Shown here in pieces: positions 1-9,560 of a stretch of DNA of 64,000 nt. A program made the translations under genes and the position numbers. The stretch is from Sepiola atlantica (lineage: Eukaryota; Mollusca; Cephalopoda; Sepiida; Sepiolidae). The stretch lies in assembly GCA_963556195.1 (NCBI GenBank), contig OY744531.1, forward strand, positions 50,165,700-50,229,699, given 5' to 3'. How positions within the stretch are numbered: position 1 is the stretch's first letter; each line of letters opens with the position of its first letter. Below the pieces are notes generated by a model, which saw nothing but the letters and a program-made list of their open reading frames with translations, was not told the origin of the DNA and made no database searches.

Positions 1-1
1 C

Positions 2-1735
2 TCGGGTCGTCTGCCGTCTACCGTGGATTTGTCCAACACGACTGAGCCGAAGTCCTTGTCGCCACCAGAGCTGAGCATCCCTGTGACCGTGCCTGAAAAC
101 CACAAGCATTACTCCACTAGGCCGACAGACAAAAGCGCCCAAAAAGACACATATCCATACACTTCCGGAGATTATGTCGGATCAAAAAGAAACTCTGATG
201 TTTCTTTCAGTTCTGCCAAAAATCGAAATACTCAACGGGACACTTACGCTTCATACACACCTCGAGATTATCGGACATATCGGAGAGACTCGGACGCTTC
301 CTACACTTCAGACAAGAGCACTCAAAGAGAGACATCTCCTTTCACATCTGGCGAGTATCGAACTCGAAGAGACTCGGACACTTCTCAAATGTCAGCTGAC
401 AGCAGAAGCACTCAGAGAGAAGCTTACGTTTCTCCATATTCAAGAGATCACAGAGAGTCTGGTCAAGATACCGAGATGTATTTTACAAAAATGTCTAGAA
501 GAGAATCGTCTGTTTCTGATGGTCCTAGTTTCGTATCTAATGTGAAGACGTCCCAAAGAGAACCAACTTCGTCACAGAATCTGTTGAAGTATTACCAGTC
601 TTCTGAGTCTTCGCAATTCGAATCCAAAGTTTCTTCGTCTAATGGTCAAAACACTCGAAAAGATTCTTTTTCTACTTCTTATTTCTCCAAAGAAAACCAA
701 CAAGATTCTAATGTGTCATATTCTTCGGTGGAATCAAAGACGGATTCTGCCTACTATTCGTCTTTGTATAATGCCAAAAGCATTGAAAGAGCTGATTCGG
801 ACGTTTCTTTTACTGAAACACAAAAGAATTTCGAAACTTCAACGTCTTCTTCAGCCAGAAAAAGGCAATTGGATACTTTACAACAAAAATCAGCTGGAGT
901 CGCCACCTCGGAATCTAAAAGTGACGTTCACAGCACCTTTTCAGCTGAGAACTTTGACGTCTCCGCCTTTGGTAGAAGAAAAGCTGCTCAGGGATCAACG
1001 TGGGACACCATTACCAAAAGAGAATCTTCATCTAGTTATACCCCTTCTTTTTTAAATGGAACAAACGTTCTGAACTCCAAAAGTGAAGTTCTTCGAGGTA
1101 GGTACCAAGAAACTACTTCCTCCGAGAATGGACAGAATGTTGTGAAATCCAGAATTGATGAAGTTCTTCCAGGTGGATACCAAGAAACCCCTTCTTCCGA
1201 AAATAGACAAAATGCTCGGAAATCCGGAAGTGGTAATGTTGTTTTTGTAGACGAATACAGGGTACGCCCTTCTCGGCCAACATTCATGGTTATGAACGTT
1301 CATCCCCGTAATAGTCTCTTCACGGATCGAAATGTTGCTAAAACTATGATACAACCTATCGAGGCTCCAACTCATTCTTATGTCGTTCAGCAACATCAGA
1401 ATAGCATGTTGGCGAATATGGCCGAATTGTGGAAGAAAGGAAAATTTTGCGATGCAACAATTGGAAATGGTACGATGAAGATTATGGTACACAAGATTGT
1501 ATTGCTGGCTCTCAGCCCTCAGCTGCTCAATTCATCAAATTCAGATCTGACATCAGAATGTTTCCAGTTCACCTTTCCACAAGAAAATGGTGGTGAAGCA
1601 TTGTGTGCATTTTCCAAATATATGTACGAAGGAGTTATCTCTCTAAATGCTGGTGTGCTTGAAGATATAGAACAGATATCCGTAATCCTCAACTTGCGAG
1701 ACTTAAAGGACATGTGCAATTTATATCGCAATTAA
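2..1735 (+). CDS. BTB/POZ-domain protein, 5'-partial terminal exon
   Basis: One frame is open from the window edge to a TAA at 1733-1735, so the gene continues upstream. The GTG at 23 is not a real start, and the first in-frame ATG is near 389. Numbering from the GTG at 23, residues 36-155 hold about four degenerate 30-residue repeats (consensus STQR.T...TSG.YR..RRDSD.S). A second duplicated unit of about 25 residues, around GRYQET/GGYQET..SENxQN, lies near residues 355-405. Residues 458-570 resemble a BTB/POZ core: LWKKGKFCDATI, then VHKIVLLALSPQLL, then FSKYMYEGVISL. BTB domains dimerise and often recruit CUL3 ligases or repressors (family knowledge). No BACK or Kelch repeats follow, because the protein ends right after the BTB core. 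The Ser/Thr/Arg-rich N-terminus is probably disordered and phosphorylated (inference). Codon use and a single long frame contrast with the broken transposon ORFs around it. The BTB call is by motif and the cellular role is unknown. Confidence 0.75.
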   Translation, partial: SGRLPSTVDLSNTTEPKSLSPPELSIPVTVPENHKHYSTRPTDKSAQKDTYPYTSGDYVGSKRNSDVSFSSAKNRNTQRDTYASYTPRDYRTYRRDSDASYTSDKSTQRETSPFTSGEYRTRRDSDTSQMSADSRSTQREAYVSPYSRDHRESGQDTEMYFTKMSRRESSVSDGPSFVSNVKTSQREPTSSQNLLKYYQSSESSQFESKVSSSNGQNTRKDSFSTSYFSKENQQDSNVSYSSVESKTDSAYYSSLYNAKSIERADSDVSFTETQKNFETSTSSSARKRQLDTLQQKSAGVATSESKSDVHSTFSAENFDVSAFGRRKAAQGSTWDTITKRESSSSYTPSFLNGTNVLNSKSEVLRGRYQETTSSENGQNVVKSRIDEVLPGGYQETPSSENRQNARKSGSGNVVFVDEYRVRPSRPTFMVMNVHPRNSLFTDRNVAKTMIQPIEAPTHSYVVQQHQNSMLANMAELWKKGKFCDATIGNGTMKIMVHKIVLLALSPQLLNSSNSDLTSECFQFTFPQENGGEALCAFSKYMYEGVISLNAGVLEDIEQISVILNLRDLKDMCNLYRN

Positions 1736-2235
1736 TTCAATCCTTTGAGCAACACTTCACTGTCATCGCAGTCATTGGCTGCAACAGATAGACCCGTTGA
1801 TGTTGTTGATCCGCCCTGAAAGAAAAAGCGATGAGAAATGGTGGTCCTGAAGAACTTGTATAGATATGGATGGTGGTGGCCGTAGTCTTGCTCGAAATGC
1901 TTTGGGCAGGACTGGATAGATTCTATGGAAATTCACAAAGGTAAATTTGGAGGGGGAGTGTGGCTGCCGCCAGATTCGTTTATTATGGGGCATACGGACA
2001 TTTGTTAGTTGTTAACACTACGTGAATCCCAATGTAAAAATAACGAATCTAATGACACCTTTCGATAGATTTCTGACAATAAAATAGGTCCCAAGTATAG
2101 AATCGAAAAGATAAACAAAATTTAAAAAAACATCGTCCTTAGAGTAATAAGTAATAATGATAATATGAAATACATGTAGATAGGATAAATAATTATTAAT
2201 TTTATGTTTCTAAGTAGTTTTAGAAGTAAAATAAA
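1736..2235 (+). other. Probable 3' UTR with candidate poly(A) signals
   Basis: This is non-coding sequence directly after the BTB stop codon. AATAAA hexamers occur at 2078-2083 and 2230-2235, either of which could define the transcript end. No splice or coding signal is seen. Assignment as UTR is by position only. Confidence 0.45.
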
Positions 2236-3224
2236 ATTGTGGTCCCTGGTTCTGCTTCGGTCGGTGAACTGGCCAATCCCTCAGGCGACGCGATACAAGA
2301 AAAGGGATTGAAAAATGCTTTTGAGATACGACTCGTGTAGAGACAAGTGCAGCTGTTTTTCGTCCACATCGACACTGACCCAAATGTAGTCGCAGTTTGG
2401 TTTCTTCAGCCTCTGATGCCAACGAGGTAAAAGAATTTTATCTATATTTAAAGTTAAAGTAAATATATATACATATGTATAGCTTCATTTTTAATTTTAA
2501 TAGAATTACTCCTATTTTGATATTTCTCGACATTTTCGTAGTTTAGATAAATATCTTTTGGCGGTCGCATTCCTTTTTCCTTTTTGGTCTTGAGAAACCA
2601 CATTTTGTCTCATGTAAATTTCGTGTCGCTGTCTTGGATGCTTACTCTTTGTCCTTTTCTTATTTGTGATTTATTATACCCTTTTTTATTTCAATGTACC
2701 TTTTTTCATTTTTTATTTTATTGTTAATCTTTTTCTTATTTGCAGTTTTCACAGCTGCATATGTACATTGGATAAATAAATATTCATATAAACATATTGT
2801 ACGCAGTTGTCAGTTCTCTCACGGAAACACAGTGGCGAAGAAATCACAGTGGGTATATTTTCTTCTTTACTTCATCAGAAATGATAATAATAATAATTTA
2901 TATATGAAAAATTAAATTACTGACGTAATTTTATGATTTTATATAAATATTTTAGTAATATTTCTGTATACGTTCTAAGATAACGATACTCAAGAAAGCA
3001 AATAGCAAGTCAGACAACCCCCAAATGATGCTGAGCGTCCAGGTCACCTAAATTCGGCAGTTGCCCCCAAAAGTCCACAAACTCGTTTTGGCTGATCATA
3101 AATTGAAGTGGCGTTGATAGTAGAGGAGTTGATAATACCAGAAGGCAGTGTATTCACATTTTGCCTGAGCATTTGTCATTGAGAATGCTGTTCTCAAAGT
3201 AGGTGCCGCGTTTGCTCACAATCG
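2236..3224. other. AT-rich intergenic stretch, nothing recognised
   Basis: The stretch holds only short chance ORFs. I see no tRNA, repeat family or conserved protein in it. Confidence 0.5.
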
Positions 3225-3540
3225 ATCGAAAACAACAATGTATTGACGATTCAGAGAAACTGTTTCAACGTTACAAAACATAGTTTTTTGCGTCAATATG
3301 GGACAATGGATGAAATATAGATCCACCACTTCACTTCGAAGGCAAATTGGCAGTCTGTTGAGTGGACAACAACAGGTGGATGCCGACATAAGCGACAAAA
3401 GGGGCAAACATCAGCAGGCAAGGTTAATATTTTGGGATGTGCAATGTATTTTGTTCATTGATTGCCTTGAGAAAGGAAAAACCATGAATAGCGAATATTA
3501 TATAGCATTATTGGTGCGATCCATTCTACACAGCTGGTTG
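3225..3540 (+). pseudogene. Mariner transposase remnant
   Basis: Reading across frames gives mariner-like segments in the correct order: an FLRQYGTMDEI piece (around the first catalytic Asp of TMDE(T)WIH), HHFTSKANWQSVEW, then LIFWDVQCILFIDCLEKG followed by NSEYYIALL. At least one frameshift (between about 3390 and 3420) and an in-frame stop separate them. The N-terminal helix-turn-helix and the third catalytic Asp are missing. Tc1/mariner transposases cut and paste DNA at TA sites; this copy is inactive. It runs directly into hAT-like sequence at about 3540. Confidence 0.7.
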
Positions 3541-4065
3541 TCATGTCACAAAGTATTGAAAAGGTTTTATTTGTTAAGGCAAGAAATAATAACATTTTTG
3601 GAGATGAAATGTCGAAACACAACTCCTATTTATCTACCTCCCACAAGGTAAAATGTGACACAAGGTCGGGAAAGTGGGATTAGATAAGCCAGCGCTCGAG
3701 AGGTGAGCAATCTGACCATTTAAAAATTGCCTGGGCAGCCCCGTCGGCATTCCCCGGTAGGGGCGCCTCAGACAGTAAGCAATAAACTTACTCCTCCCCA
3801 AAGAGGGGAGGTAAAGCCTGGGAGGGTTCACCTCCTAGAACTGCACAGGACTAGACAACCCCCAATAGACCGGCGTAAATCCAGACCCAAAGGCCAGGAC
3901 ATTACCAGTTTATTAGGTGGGTTAAAAACCCGTGTCGAAACACAACTGAACGATCTCAATTTGAAATTACAAGGTAAAAACAAACTCATCACTCAGTTGT
4001 ATGATGACGTCAAATGCCTCGTCACAAAGTTGAACTTACGTATGGAAGTCAAAAGTTTCAAATGA
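3541..4065 (+). pseudogene. hAT-type transposase C-terminal remnant, split by a SINE
   Basis: The 5' piece (about 3550-3610) reads HKVLKRFYLLRQEIITFLEMK. The 3' piece (3948-4050) reads LNDLNLKLQGKNKLI then LYDDVKCLVTKLNLR. These are adjacent blocks of the domesticated/free hAT family that includes ZBED, FAM200 and GTF2IRD2-like proteins. A block of about 20-25 residues expected between them is missing, and the two pieces are in different frames once the insertion at 3625-3932 is ignored. The deletion therefore probably preceded the SINE insertion. The element is dead, and no TIRs were located. Confidence 0.65.
3625..3932 (-). mobile_element. SINE family F insertion with 15-bp target-site duplication
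   Basis: The 15-bp string TGTCGAAACACAACT occurs at 3610-3624 and again at 3933-3947, bracketing 308 bp that interrupt the hAT remnant. On the minus strand the insert contains GAGGCGCC, then AATGCCGACGG, and ends in CGACCTTGTGTCAC followed by GTGGGAGGTAGATAAATAGG. The same blocks occur in the same order at 32.8-33.8 and 39.6-39.8 kb. Size, duplication length and repetition fit a SINE mobilised by a LINE. No clear A or B box was confirmed in this copy. Confidence 0.7.
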
Positions 4066-4708
4066 AAATTTAGTTAATTTTTCTACATGCTAGAGAGCTA
4101 AAAAACAGTACTAATACTGGGTCTATACTAAACTTTGCCAAGTATGACAGCAACCTGGAATTGTTGTCAAAGGAGTTTTTGAAAAGATTTCGTTATTTCT
4201 CATCTTTTGAACATCCGTTTGCGTTATTCTCAGCGCCGTTTAGTTTTGAACTATTGTTATTTATGCGCATTGCATTTGTTGCTGTTGCATTCAAATACAA
4301 GTGAACAATATATGTTTCCTTTTAAATTTCGTCATATTGAAATAAAAAATAGATTTATATTTCACGCAAATTTCATTCGTGAAATCTTTTGTTAAACTAC
4401 ATGTACGTTTTTACTTGCATTCTTGAATAGGATCAAACGATTGCATGTTTATAAATTAAAATAAAAACATTCTGCAATAATATTTATTAAACGACTTCAA
4501 TTATAATTGTAGCAGTGCCGTCCCCATGACAACACAAACTGACTCTTATGGCTATCCCAGTGATCTTAGTTTTACATGCCTTATCTAAAATATAATACTA
4601 AATAAAATATTTCAAATCGTTTTAGAAACGATCGTACGCCAAATATTCGTTGTGTTTGAATTCTTGGAACTGATATAAATAATGTGCTAATTTTATTTAT
4701 CTCAACTT

Positions 4709-4710
<2 letters not shown>
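4066..4710. other. AT-rich, nothing recognised
   Basis: No coding, RNA or repeat-family signal was seen apart from short A/T runs. Confidence 0.5.

Positions 4711-4781
<71 letters not shown>
4711..4781. repeat. (TA)n microsatellite
   Basis: This is an uninterrupted TA dinucleotide tract of about 70 bp, directly followed by the left end of a family B repeat. Confidence 0.95.
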
Positions 4782-4786
<5 letters not shown>

Positions 4787-4991
4787 TTACTATTTCATGT
4801 ATATACATAACATTTGATAAGGGGATATGGCTAAGAGAACAACAAAGAATCTGATTGGTTAACTAGCTAGCCGTGTATATAAAAAACACCCGGCAAAACT
4901 AACTCCATACATTTTAGTCTGGAGATTCCCCCCGGGGATGAAACGCAGGAGCCCCCAGTAGCTTAATTGCCATAAATATATTTTCATAACT

Positions 4992-4994
<3 letters not shown>
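4782..4994 (+). repeat. Family B repeat pieces with decayed hammerhead-like motif
   Basis: Positions 4786-4850 match the 'TATTTCATGTAT..ACATAA' end of family B and 4911-4994 match its other end in inverted orientation (GATGAAACGC, TAGCTTAATTGCC, ATAAATATATTTTCATA). At 4919-4925 the core reads CTGGAGA instead of CTGANGA, followed by a C/G-rich hairpin, GAAA at 4940-4943 and GCTTAATT at 4961-4968. This is a degenerate relative of the fuller motif at 16165-16222. Confidence 0.6.

Positions 4995-5055
<61 letters not shown>
4995..5055. repeat. (TA)n-(TG)n compound microsatellite
   Basis: A TA tract passes into a TG tract. Open frames on both strands here are simple-repeat artefacts. Confidence 0.95.
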
Positions 5056-5063
<8 letters not shown>

Positions 5064-5158
5064 GTGTGCGTGTACGGTTCGCTCGAGAGAACCCCAGCAG
5101 AGTACTCGATTATTAAGAAAATTCAAAAATAAGAGCGCAATATTTATTTATATATGTA

Positions 5159-5330
5159 TTACAGAAGATCAGAAAACATCGAAACTATTGGTTTCAAATC
5201 CTAACAAAGAGGACCTATAATAGGAGACAGACATAAACAGAGGCTGAAGAGAGTTCGGTAAAGAGGCCTATTATAGGTCTTCTTCGTCAGGATTTGAAAC
5301 CGACGGTACCGATGTTTTTCTGATCTTCTG

Positions 5331-5332
<2 letters not shown>
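5159..5332. repeat. Fold-back element, about 65-bp arms
   Basis: Positions 5159-5223 (TTACAGAAGATCAG...CCTATAATAGG) and 5268-5332 are reverse complements with a few mismatches, around a loop of about 44 bp. Both ends touch (TA)-rich sequence. The minus strand of the right arm contains CTGACGA followed by a hairpin, but no GAAA follows at the correct place. Confidence 0.75.
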
Positions 5333-5389
<57 letters not shown>

Positions 5390-5624
5390 TTTACGAACAT
5401 GTTTAAATGTGTTTCATGGCAAACCTGCAATCATCAGTACGGTCACACGATTCAAACACCAATACGAAGTCATATTTTACTTAGTAGTCGGAGCGCGCAC
5501 CGATGTGCCCACCACGCATTGCTTGGAAATGGGAGAGTGAATTAAATGGCAAATTCGGTGGCCATCTAGCAAATCGTCAACAGAACTCAATAGGCGGGGC
5601 CTAGAGTATCGCATTACGTAATAA

Positions 5625-5696
<72 letters not shown>
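5333..5696. repeat. Two (TA)n tracts around 240 bp of unassigned sequence
   Basis: TA tracts occupy about 5333-5385 and 5629-5696. The sequence between them shows no recognised gene or repeat. Confidence 0.85.
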
Positions 5697-5698
<2 letters not shown>

Positions 5699-5898
5699 CT
5701 GTTATATCATGGATGCCCCTATATCGGATAGCGATTGCATGAGCTAGTATGAATCTTTGAGTCCGGCGAACACTCCAGGCCGTGGTGACACGAAATCTAC
5801 AAAACAAACTGGTTCCCATAACGAATCATAGACAGGTAACCTGTAAGGTCAAAACACAAAGTATTAGGTTTAATAGGTTAGACAAAAAATGAGTCGAG

Positions 5899-6543
5899 AT
5901 GACGAATGACGTCACGTTTGTCGAGTTAAGAGGAAACAAAGGTTCTATGATCAGTTCCGTGTTGAAGCCAAAGCTAGGCAAACGTTCAATAATAGGATGT
6001 AATGCTTTTAAAAAGTTAAAATCGCCAGAAAGCGAAAATGTGACCCCCAAGATGTCTGTTCGTTGTGTACACCCATGTATCCTTAATAAGATAGTTAACA
6101 AATTAGTTAAGAGAAATGTTGGTCACTCTCGTATGCGAGTTATTTATCTCCAAATTAACTTTAAAATCCCTCGGCCGTGTTTTGTCTACCTGTCTGTGCG
6201 AGGAATAGCGACAGCGACCATTAGACGAATCGCCAGACGAAACACGGCGACGGCAGCGACAATGGAAGAAAAAAAAACGACGAAGAGAATCGTCAAAAGT
6301 CAGTCAACAATGAAAAAGAAGAAGAAGAAGAAGAAGAAGAAGAAGAAGAAGAAAAAGATAGACAGTGAGACAAAGATACTTCACGCACTATATCTAAATG
6401 AACATTTAAGGTGTTTTCGCTTGACAAGAAAAAAACAAGCAGAGAACAAAGAAATTAATGAACGTGAAAGAAGTGTAAAAGAGGGTGAGAAGCGAATAGA
6501 CACGTATAAAGTATATTTTAGTAATATCCAGTCGTACATATGA
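5899..6543 (+). other. 214-codon open frame, probably not a gene
   Basis: The frame contains no domain I recognise. Its second half is a run of about 17 lysines from a (GAA/AAG)n microsatellite at about 6313-6357, then charged low-complexity sequence. An overlapping minus-strand frame (5826-6101) is also open, which suggests low stop density and not selection. There is no neighbouring exon or poly(A) evidence. Confidence 0.15.
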
Positions 6544-7837
6544 CGAAACTAGTTTAGATATTTACATCCATCACTCCGAATTTTGTTCAATCTTATTTTT
6601 ACAATAAACCCCATTGAAACACCTAATCTTTATTAAGGGGTTGTCACAACACTGGCAACAACTTTCAACCATTCTTCACCCCTGCTTTCTCTCTTCTCGT
6701 TATCAATGTAATCTCTCCCCCTCTCCCCCTCTCTCTCTCTCTATGACAAATGAGAACCTGAAATTGAAAACCACAAACAAATACACATGCATCAATAGCG
6801 AAAAAACATTAAAAAGTATTTTTCTTTCTTAACTAAAACATACACATTGATCCGTCATATTGTCATCTGTTTTGAAATGTCTTGAACTATTTTCCGTAAT
6901 TACGATGTGAGTTTCTTCCAACTTTTAATCTTTCATGGTTTAAGTATTTCTTTGCTTTACATTGTTATATACGTTTTGTTTTTCTTTAATTGTTTGTAGC
7001 TAGTGTGATCACTTCTATCTTTGTTTGTGTGTTTGTGTCCGCCTTTTGCTCCCCTAGCTTGGAGTTTGGGGAGTTGATTGTAACCATGAGCGGAGCGTGC
7101 TAAATAGAATGTCGACATTCTACGTACTATAAATTTTAAGCCATATAAAAATTATTTTCTTGTTTTCGGTTTCTTCTTTTCATTTTTCGATTTGAGAACC
7201 AGCGAAGAAGAGTAGAATAAAATCGGATAGTCTGCATCGGCGCTGCACGTCCAAAGAATAGAAATGTGTCACAAACTACTTTAAGAATTTTGGAAAGAGA
7301 CTTCGATAACCAGATATATTATAAAACTACATTAATCGGGGTACTTAGATAAGTACGTTTTAGTTTGAAAAAAATGTGTTACAATAATATCGTATGGTCT
7401 GCATTTGCGACAGATGTTCATAGAATGAACATATGTCAGAAACTTCAAGAATGGTTTCTAAGATAGATCCCCACAAGCTGATATATTCTGTGGAATATAA
7501 CTGTGGAATTTCCACGGGTCCCGATAGTTACATAAATAAATTTTGTGGTTTGATAGATCCTCTATTTGCAAGAGTTATATTGTTCGCTTTATTAATTTTT
7601 ATTAACTTTTGTTTGCGTGGATTTCGTGTCCTAATGTTCAGTTAAGGTATTCTAACAGACTAACTCGTGACACACACCCTTCCGCTACAAACGGTGACCT
7701 ACAAACGCGAGAAAAGATTTCACCGCGAAAAATGGCGACTTCAACATGAAGCAAAAGGATTAATACACGGCCATACTGCAACATTATATGTCGATTTTAT
7801 TTTTAAACGTGCGTGCGTCTACATGTCTAATGAGGCG
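6544..7837. other. Intergenic, one weak diverged duplication
   Basis: No gene is recognised. Segments at about 7222-7330 and 7391-7495 share a loose order of words (GT.TGCAT..GCGnC, AGAATGAAnATnTGTCA, AGATAT/TGATATATT), suggesting an old tandem duplication. A short (CT)n run lies near 6720. Confidence 0.35.
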
Positions 7838-8377
<540 letters not shown>

Positions 8378-8379
8378 CC

Positions 8380-8424
8380 CCTACACTGATCAGAGCGAAA
8401 GCTTGAAACGCTGGCGTATGTAGG
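8380..8424 (+). ncRNA. Hammerhead ribozyme-like motif, copy 1 (G8C, probably inactive)
   Basis: All three helices can be drawn. Stem I is CCTACA (8380-8385) with TGTAGG (8419-8424), 6 of 6 pairs. The core is CTGATCA (8386-8392). Stem II is GAGC (8393-8396), GAAA loop, GCTT (8401-8404). GAAA lies at 8405-8408. Stem III is ACG (8408-8410), CTGG loop, CGT (8415-8417), and the cleavage-site base is A8418. The only departure from the type I consensus is C in place of the catalytic G8 (CTGATCA for CTGANGA), which should abolish cleavage. The very short stem III is typical of hammerheads in Penelope-like elements and retrozymes. Confidence 0.65.
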
Positions 8425-8583
8425 TAAAAACAATTAAATAGTATTTACTTAAAAAAACCGAACTTCAATCCCCTTTCTTGACATTGTAATGTCTCGTGTC
8501 CATTTGGTTATGACGCTTGCTTGCAAAGTCTAGGGACATTCTGTAACCGGATTCGAATCTTGCGACCGTTTGTGATTATCAAT

Positions 8584-8630
8584 CCCTCAACTGATGAGAG
8601 CGAAAGCTTGAAACGCTGGCGCATGTATTG
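8584..8630 (+). ncRNA. Hammerhead ribozyme-like motif, copy 2 (decayed stems)
   Basis: The core is intact here: CTGATGA at 8591-8597, the GAGC-GAAA-GCTT stem-loop at 8598-8609 and GAAA at 8610-8613. However, the base before the cleavage site is C8622 and not U, and stem I (around 8584-8590 with 8624-8630) pairs poorly. Copies 1 and 2 thus carry complementary defects, and the consensus of the two would be a canonical hammerhead. Confidence 0.6.
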
Positions 8631-8780
8631 AAAAATTAATTTAATATTATTTACTTAAAAAAATAAATATTGTTATTAGCCCCTTCAACAAGAGAGTTAA
8701 GTTGAACCCTGTTAGAGGAGGTTTAAAATAGACTGTCGTATGTAGGTAAACATAATTTAATATTATTTACTTAAAACAAT

Positions 8781-8783
<3 letters not shown>

Positions 8784-8838
<55 letters not shown>
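8784..8838. repeat. (TA)n microsatellite
   Basis: A TA tract of about 55 bp between the retrozyme-like repeat and the inverted repeat that follows. Confidence 0.95.
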
Positions 8839-8842
<4 letters not shown>

Positions 8843-8844
8843 AA

Positions 8845-9107
8845 ACTTTTGAAAATGGGTCTGCCAAAAGGTACATCGAGTTATAATTTAGTCGTATAGT
8901 TATTCTGACTATTACTTTTTTCTCCATGATTTTAGATGTTAGTCTCATTGGGTTATTTACTTAAACGCAGCAAAGAATAAGAAAAAAATTATTTTCCCGC
9001 TTCCCCTTTTCCTCTTTAGTTTATGACATTTGTCTTATCGATTTATTATGACTTGGACAATACTTTTCACAACAATAATTAAATTCTGTACAACTAAAAA
9101 CGTTATA

Positions 9108-9166
<59 letters not shown>

Positions 9167-9365
9167 GTACAGAATTGAATTATTGTTTTGAAAAGTAATG
9201 TCGGAGTAATAATAAATCGATGTTTTCTTATTCTTTGCTATGTTTAAGTGAAAACCTGAAATGAGACTAAAATTATGGAGACAAAAAAGGTATAGTCAGA
9301 ATATCTATAAGACTAAAATTATAACCCGAGGTACCTTTCGGTCGACCCATTTTCAAAAGTTTACG
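8845..9365. repeat. Imperfect inverted repeat centred on a (TA)n tract
   Basis: The left arm (8845-9105: ACTTTTGAAAATGGGTC, GGTAC.TCGAGTTATAAT, ATTCTGACTAT, CAGCAAAGAATAAGAAA, ATTCTGTACAAC) reappears as its reverse complement at 9163-9360, with extra bases in the left arm. The centre is the (TA)n tract at 9113-9162. The open reading frames here are incidental. Confidence 0.8.
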
Positions 9366-9560
9366 TCGGCAGGGTAAAATTAAAATGAATTATTAGAATG
9401 CGTTGAGTTACTCTTAACGAATGAGAGAAAAACGGGGAGGGGGCGAAGGGACCGATAAAAATAGTCCGAATTGATGGGGAAACAATTTCTACAAATGTAG
9501 AATAATACAAAAGCAGAAATTATGACAACGGAAAAAAATTCAGTCAGTTTTTTTTTCCTT
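9366..9560. other. Flank between inverted repeat and Penelope-like remnant
   Basis: No recognised feature. A short G/A-rich run lies near 9430. Confidence 0.5.

Larger units (their letters stand above)
8376..8780 (+). repeat. Tandem retrozyme-like repeat, three units
   Basis: The block 'CTGAT.AGAGCGAAAGCTTG AAACGCTGGCG..ATGTA' plus 'TATTTACTTAAAAAAA' occurs at 8381-8458 and 8584-8663 (core-to-core distance 205 bp). A truncated third copy, 'TGTCGTATGTAGG...TATTTACTTAAAA', lies at 8733-8778. Between units 1 and 2 a tRNA-like Pol III promoter is visible: A-box-like TGGTTATGACG at 8505-8515 and B-box-like GGATTCGAATCT at 8549-8560. The head-to-tail arrangement resembles metazoan small retrozymes and the direct terminal repeats of Penelope-like elements, both known to carry type I hammerheads (family knowledge). 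Confidence 0.6.

Noticed and set aside
23..25. Start codon for the BTB protein at 23
   Set aside because: The codon is GTG and the frame is open to the window edge, so this is an artefact of ORF calling. The true start lies upstream.
5268..5332. Hammerhead core in the 5.2-kb fold-back
   Set aside because: CTGACGA is followed by a hairpin but then by CCGAAC, not GAAA, and no stem III can be drawn.
5899..6543. Novel lysine-rich protein
   Set aside because: The lysine run is a microsatellite, the opposite strand is equally open, and no domain or exon signal supports it.
8505..8560. Functional tRNA gene
   Set aside because: A- and B-box-like motifs are present but no cloverleaf with acceptor and anticodon stems can be formed. 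It is more likely a SINE-type promoter.
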